From positions 8,484,551 to 8,548,550 of the forward strand of contig CM067522.1 of assembly GCA_034509495.1 (NCBI GenBank): a stretch of 64,000 bases of DNA. The letters run 5' to 3'. The stretch is from Acestrorhynchus altus. Its lineage: Eukaryota > Chordata > Actinopteri > Characiformes > Acestrorhynchidae. Each line of letters opens with the position of its first letter. The first letter of the stretch is position 1. This document shows, piece after piece, positions 58,051 to 64,000 of this stretch. Made by a program: the position numbers and the translations under genes. Below the pieces are notes generated by a model. It saw only the letters and a list, made by a program, of their open reading frames with translations, was not told where the DNA came from and did not search any database.

Positions 58051-58319
58051 TTAAGATGAAAACTAAAGTCTGAAATAACATCTCCAATACTAAACACGCA
58101 ACAAATAAAATGTATCACTTGCATTACTTGTTTTGGAATATGTGTAACAAATATGAAAAGCCCATATTTAATTGTGAAATCAATAAATAGTGTTCTAAAA
58201 AAACAAAATCATGACATTCAGAAAATTCACATGATGTTCTATTAACCAAAAGTTCCTAGCTTGGTCTACGAAATGCGATATGTGCACTATGCCACCTCAC
58301 CTAATCCCTAGCTCCTCGT

Positions 58320-58905
58320 CGCATCCCTAAAGTATTGAATGAAGCACCATCACACTTCCACTGCTTCACGGTCAGTGCTTGGGCATTTTATACATCTTTA
58401 TCTCATACCTGGCATTAGGCATGTTGCCAACAGGTTCATGTTAATCTGCTCCAAGTGTTTGCGTGTGTGCGTGCATATGTATGTGTGCATGTGTGTGTGT
58501 GCATGTGTGTGTCTGCGTGTGCATATTGTAGGAGTAAATGTGAATCATTCAAATCCAGGTACACTGTAGCAACCTTAAAAATGTTGGTGAAAGTATCTTA
58601 TTCTGGGCCTATTCTTCTGAAGGGTTCTGCACAAAGCAGGTGGAACAATAAAGAAGTAGGACGAGCTCAAAATTCTTAAGCATAACCTGAAACCACCACT
58701 GACAGTTGAACACGACTGAGTTCCAACACAACAATGGCCACAAACACATGGAAGACTGGTGTAGAATCTGTGTCACCAATGGGAGCAATTTAAAATAGCT
58801 GAATACATTCCTTAGAAACGCTGTCCACAAACATTTGGACATATATTTTCTGACATTTTCTATTAAAATGCATGTCTTATTTAATGTGTTTGTGGACACC
58901 CCTTC
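58320..58905 (-). mobile_element. non-autonomous DNA-transposon repeat, antisense, with TG-rich insert
   Basis: Ends at the right with ttgtggacaccccttctaatgaatgcat, the reverse-oriented partner of the terminus at 22542. At the left, ccactgcttcacggtcagtgcttgg and ggcattaggcatg are the antisense of that family's other end. A TG-rich tract (58455-58525) interrupts it. Confidence 0.6.
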
Positions 58906-59293
58906 TAATGAATGCATGAAGCTTTAATGCTTTCATTTTCTTGAGGATAGCTAGGCAACTCATGCAAGCTCCCCTCTGGTCCCTCTGCTGTAGCTGTAAG
59001 GTAATAGCAGTAACACTGTATCAGAGGTTGTTAGGCTGCCTAATATGACAGAGCTTTTTAATGAGACGTAACACATGGGCTTGCCTTTCGACTCTGGGGT
59101 AGTCACGTTCTCTTTGCCCGCTTGCTACTGTATACCGGGAGCAACTCCAAGGGCTTTCAGTTAGACTTCAGTCAGACATTCAGCTGCTTTCTTAATGAGG
59201 AGCTGGTGAAAAAAAGTACCCAGAGGATCTAGTGTCTCATTTGTATTCTATAGCTCTGTATTTTCACCCAGCAGTTTATTACGAACACTGTAG

Positions 59294-60270
59294 TAATATT
59301 GGGTAGGGCTTCACTTTGTTCTCAGCTTCAGTTCTTTATGGCATGGGTTCCACAAGATGCTGGAAAGAAGCAATCCTTTGAGATTCCTACTGATATTTCA
59401 GGAGCACGTTTATGGTGCAAATTTCCTGTTCTACCCCATCCCAAAGGTGCTCTGTTACATTCAGATCTGGTGACTAAAAAGACCCTTGAAGAACACATTC
59501 TCATTTTCATGGAACCAGTTTAACCTCATGGCCCCTTGGCCAATTTTACTGGTTATTTTTGTAGTTTAATACATTTATTTGCCATTTTCATTATTTTGTA
59601 TTTATAGGAGACAGTCATATATGTCAGATGCTGTGTTCAGGAGATCTTACGTTACTCATTTTCATTCATTTCACATTAAATCAAACATTTTATTAATGCC
59701 TACATTTGTGCCTACATTTTTATCACATCTGCGGATCCTGATTTATGAAGCGTAGAATACCAGCGTGCAACTGCCTGTTAATAATGGATCTCAGGTTCAA
59801 AGAGTTAAGAGATGCTCTGTGGTAGGATGCATTATCGTGTTGGAAGTAGCTTTTAGAAGCAACAGTTCTCAAATTGATTGTACCTTTTCAGAGATGATTG
59901 ATTGCTATTAACGAGCTGAAAGCATGTAAAAAATATTCCCCACACTGTTCCACAAGGCAAGTTGCATCCATGGATTCATGCTTTTGGTACCAAAGTCTGA
60001 CCTTAACATCTGTGTTCACCAGCATTTAAGATTCATCAGACAAGGCTTCAGTCTTAAACTGTCCAGTTTTGGTGAACGTGTGTCCACTGCAGCCTCAGCT
60101 TTCTGTTCTTGGCTGACAGAAGAGGAACCTGACGTCCACATCAAGGTTTAGATATTCTGCTTATCACAGTTGTACAGATTGGTTATCTGAGTTCCCCGAG
60201 CAGCGTGAGCTCGAATGAGTATTGAGTAGTGGCCTACTATTGATGTTGGGTGGTGAGTTTTGAATCACAT
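59294..60270 (+). mobile_element. DNA-transposon repeat, family C, long decayed copy
   Basis: gcatgggttccacaagatgctggaaa, acattctcattttcatggaacca, gcattatcgtgttggaagtagc, ccatggattcatgcttttggtacc, tgtccactgcagcctcagctttctgttcttggctgaca run in the expected order. No intact frame. Confidence 0.65.
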
Positions 60271-60348
60271 ATACCACTTCAACTCATTCCAAGGGTATTA
60301 AATGGAGCTTCATCACCCTGGAGAATGCAGTTCCTTTCCACTTTATTT

Positions 60349-60540
60349 TAGGGTTGGCAATATATTTATATTTATATCAATATCATGATATAAACAAAGT
60401 GTGATATCATTTATGTGATATAATTTGAGATCATTTATATCGAGTTTAAGTTGCTCTCTTGATCTGTTCCATCACCTGCTCTCAGCTACTCCTCTACTCT
60501 GATCCCCTCTGTCCCCATTTGCTCTTTCATGTACATACTT
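60349..60540. mobile_element. MITE-like element, half copy
   Basis: tagggttggcaatatatttatattta plus a core with tgctctcagctactcctctactctgatcccctctgtccccatttgctc. Parallels the left end and CT-rich core of 7998-8314; the right end is missing. Confidence 0.5.
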
Positions 60541-62424
60541 AATGTGTATAATGAAGAAATTAAAATCAAATTTCAGTATGTATAAATATAGTAATAAAGA
60601 TGGGAAAAAAGATATGACGTGAGCCTTCTCTTCCAGCTGCACAAATTGCTTTCAAAGTTTTCTCTGAGGCATACTTTGCCTGCAAAGGATGCTACCAACA
60701 CAACAGCATGAGTCAGAATGGAAATCGTGCACAGCAGGTCAGACTTATGTAGTCAGTCAGGTACAAATAAAGCCAGTCCTTTCTTACATTAGTCTCCCAA
60801 TGTCCAGCCTCTCAATGTCTTCAAAAGTTTCTTTCCTGTCCGTTGATTCCTTCTTGGTGCAACTATTTGTTTGATGATAAGTGTATGTCATTGGGCATTT
60901 TGACATATTGGCTGCTCCAGAGCAATCTATTCTGTTGGTAGTGTCTATACCAGCAATTGAAAGCAATGGAAAGCATTCAAAAGCAGTGGCTGTACCTTAA
61001 GGTCCTTGAAATGACTAATTGCAAAGGTTGTATTGATAATATTGAACAAATCTAGCTAATAATGTAGAAAATGTTTCTCTAACTATGAAAGGTTTGAAAC
61101 CTGTGTAATTCCAGACTGATATCTTGCATTTTAAAATAGCTGCCCTCTAGATGTTGTAGTTGTGATTAGTGTAATGCCCCATCATAATCATTAGGAAACC
61201 ACATAACAAAATATATAGAGAAATGTAAATTGCTGACAATGAGGAGAAACCTGCAACTGTCTGCTTCTTTTTGATCTTTGATCTGATTGCTACAGCTCAC
61301 ATCTTCAGTTAAGCCCTTTAGAAAATGAGGTTGGGTTTCAGCAGGGGGTCCTGAGCCTCACCAGCTGTATGCCACAGATCCATGATGCAAATCAAATGAC
61401 TTGATATTTCATGAAGCCCTTTTTCCAGGAACAGCATGTTCAGGGACTGGCAGCATGGCTCTGGCATGTTTTAAATTATGTTGAGAATTAGAATTTGTCT
61501 CGTTAATCAGAATTACCATCGTTAATCAGTAATGTAATTTATGCACTAAGAAGAAGTCCTGTGAGTACAGTCTCTCTAATAGATATGATTCCCTCCCTGC
61601 TGTATGGAGAAGGCTCTGCACAGTTTTGCATGTACAGAAAATATCCAATTTTGTGATAAAAATCTATAGTTAATCCAAATATTACTAATGGATGGAAAAT
61701 GCCTCTGCATCGTTATGACCTCAGTTGTCAGTCACGAGTTCCATGTAGAATAAAATGCATTCAGTCAAACAAAGATAACGAATGTGTTACGGCATCAGTG
61801 CAGATATTTCTTTATACTGAGCAGTTTTTTTTCCAGTGTGTTGACTATGTTGATTGAAAATAAAAGAAAAAGCTTTTCTATTGGAATCAAATTTAAATGT
61901 CATATTTTTGCTATAATTGTTGTTTATTTGCTGAACTGAACATATTGGAATGAAACTAGATGAAACAAACAAGCAGCCAACTTGTGGGAACTTTTCTTTC
62001 ACAAAATGGACAAAATCTCACCAGTTTAGTTTTGTTTCAGAACACAGAGAATATTTAAACGTCAAGAAACAGGGCATCATTATTATGTGGCTGCAGGAAT
62101 AACATCATAAATGAAGGATTACTGCTTGCTTGCAGTGCTGTCTTTAGGCAGTTGGTGTGAAGAGCTGTTGGGCAGCTGACCGGAGGTTAGCATAAACCTT
62201 TCTTATTCATGTTCTGTCTTTGCAATCAAAATTGCAAAAGTCATTTTGGGGCATTCTGCTTTAATTACAGGTGAGGACATCTAAATAACTATGGTGTTAA
62301 GTTTGCACAAAATAATAAAGTATAAAAAGTAGGAATAAAAAAGAATATGAATATGAAATATATATTTTAGAGATATTTCATTATATTGATACTTATTTTC
62401 ATATGGATTTTGCCCATTTTTTAT

Positions 62425-62695
62425 TCTATTTCCATGTTCTCCCCGTTTTTGCATGGGTTTCCTCTGGGAGCTCCAGTTTCCTCCCAGGTTCCATAAAACA
62501 TGGATCAGGTGAATTGGCTACTCTAAATTGCCCTGGTATATATGAAGGAATGTGTTTGTATGTGTGTGTGATGCAGTTCTCCAGGTAGATGGTCATTTCC
62601 TGTGTGTGATTGGCTGCTGCTTCTTGCTGGTGTGTATTGGCTGAGGTTGACTATGTCCTTGGGTATCAATAAAGGTGCTATATAAGTGTAACTAA
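62425..62695 (+). mobile_element. SINE-like repeat, 3' part
   Basis: ttctccccgtttttgcatgggtttcctctggga, gaattggctactctaaattgccctgg and the tail ccttgggtatcaataaaggtgctatataagtg are the standard body and tail of a fish SINE. Confidence 0.7.
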
Positions 62696-62814
62696 CGTCT
62701 CAAAACTCAGAACCCAAAGAATGTAGCAGAAGGAAAAAGACTTTATCAGCAAAATCCACAAAAATAATGAACAGAGAAAATTTGCAAAATCCAAATTAAA
62801 GTAAAAGGTGCTCA

Positions 62815-63026
62815 TAGAGTCACTGTGTTTTTGCACACAGGGGAATTCTTCTTTTACATTTCACCCATCCAAACACAGTGATACATGCATACACACTAGT
62901 GAATTCACACATGCGCAGAGCAGTGAGCAGCCCAATCCACATCAGTCATGTCCTGCCTTTTCTGGGATTCGAAGCAGCAACCTTCCAGTCACAAGTCTGG
63001 TTCCCTAACCACCAGGCCACGGCTGC
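62815..63026 (-). mobile_element. tRNA-derived SINE, family A, best copy
   Basis: On the minus strand from 63026: gggcagccgtggcctggtgg with box A TGGCCTGGTGG (63009-63019), then box B-like GCTTCGAATCCC (62964-62975). A 3' body follows with the tactagtgaattcacac phrase and a tail gatgggtgaaatgtaaaag. It looks nearly full length. Confidence 0.75.
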
Positions 63027-64000
63027 CCTCTGCTAAGAGCCAAGTATCTCTAAAAATATATATATTAGATTTTTTGTTTTCTGTTTTGCATTTGCAACAT
63101 CTCTTTTTTTCCTTGATTCTTATAGTTTTGGTTGCATATTTTATTATTTTATAAAACTTTTGTCTTAAACTTAATCTAATGTAATAAATCCCAGGATCTG
63201 TATCACAACATGAGCTAGTTATGAAGCTCTTATGAATGAGATACTTCACCAGTAGACACAGGAAAACAGGGCTTGCAGAAAGAGTACTTGCTTTTTATAG
63301 CAGGAAGAACAGAAAACCTTTAAACCTGTTTGTGCAGAACATATATGTTATTTTAAGGTTTTAAACCGAAGAGTTACATTAACATGGCATGTAAATACCT
63401 TTACATTGCTTATTCCTCCCGCTAACATCTGACCTACAAATTCCCTGGGTGTGAGTATAGCAGCAGAGGTGATGTTATGAATTATACATTCAGTATATAA
63501 ATGCTTCTGGGCATGGAGGAAATGGAGAAAGCTGTGGCCACATGTGTTTAGGAGACAGTTTTGCAACTCTATGTTGTGGTTTTATTAGATTAATAAATGA
63601 TGATCCGTTTAAAATTCAGTAGAGGGGAGAGTGAGGTAAGGGTTGCACTGTGTTTCTGTGTTTCTTCTGTATCATGTGTTGACACTGGCCATCAGGTATT
63701 GTTAATCGATATATCTAGGTAACAGTGAGGGGACAGTGTCTGACAGTGTCTAAACCCTGTTCACGCTATTTTTCTGTACTGTGAGAGCACAGCTGTGTGA
63801 AGTGAAACACCAGAAGCAGAAATCTTGTTAATGTTAATTGCCCTGCCCTGGCATGTGTGCAATCTTCTGTCATCTTCTGTCTAGATAAGTCTTGGTCTTG
63901 ATTCAATCTGTCCTGATTTCAGTTATGACTCAGACTCTGCGCTCTAGTCCGAGTCTTGACTCAGACTCATTGTGTCCTGGTCATTATCTTTACTCATACT

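Larger units (their letters stand above)
50232..64000 (+). other. downstream intron of the adamts3-like gene
   Basis: I looked for the TSR3 exon (a W..CS.TC pattern next to an acceptor in the right phase) and found none. Repeats: DNA-transposon ends and SINEs (51480-52070), an antisense Tc1 fossil (52138-52600), an antisense LINE piece (53640-53920), further SINEs (54025, 56215, 62425, 62815), a tandem duplication (57193-57366) and DNA-transposon copies (54355, 57797, 58320, 59294, 60349). Nothing recognised in 50232-51479, 54780-55940, 56490-57180 or 60810-62424. The end (63890-64000) has an irregular GACTCAGACTC-type repeat. Confidence 0.75.

Overview
This is one stretch of a vertebrate nuclear genome, almost certainly a ray-finned fish. 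It contains a single recognisable protein-coding gene, on the + strand: the middle of an ADAMTS metalloprotease of the procollagen N-proteinase group (ADAMTS2/3/14), most like ADAMTS3. Eleven exons between 5029 and 50231 join with correct phase and GT-AG borders into 501 uninterrupted codons. They run from the second half of the zinc-binding motif through the disintegrin-like domain, first thrombospondin repeat, cysteine-rich domain and spacer to the end of the second thrombospondin repeat. The signal peptide, propeptide and most of the catalytic domain lie before the window. The remaining thrombospondin repeats, the PLAC domain and the 3' UTR lie after it. No promoter, start codon, stop codon or polyadenylation site of this gene is inside.

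The fish assignment rests on the repeats. There are many decayed Tc1/mariner-type elements and their internally deleted derivatives, tRNA-derived SINEs with visible box A/box B promoters, LINE fragments with reverse transcriptase and endonuclease motifs, and abundant CA, TA, AAT and TC microsatellites. The family names come from my memory of typical teleost repeats, not from a search. Which fish it is cannot be settled from this sequence; an otophysan (characin or catfish-like) is a guess.

Layout: 1-5028 is upstream intron with a Tc1-like deletion derivative, a LINE tail and a SINE. 5029-22515 holds exons 1-5 of the window (metalloprotease end, disintegrin-like, TSR1, start of the cysteine-rich domain). 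Its introns carry several DNA transposons, a degenerate minisatellite and an antisense LINE. 22516-30707 holds exons 6-7 (rest of the cysteine-rich domain). 30708-41697 holds exons 8-9 (spacer), with a Tc1-like copy bounded by ~90-bp inverted repeats and a second antisense LINE. 41698-50231 holds exons 10-11 (spacer end and TSR2). 50232-64000 is downstream intron full of repeats, with no exon that I could find.

I see no RNA gene, CRISPR array, operon or novel gene system. The points most worth checking are repeat biology: nested insertions, diverged direct repeats around a LINE, an in-frame 87-bp tandem duplication and a 43-T run beside a splice acceptor.
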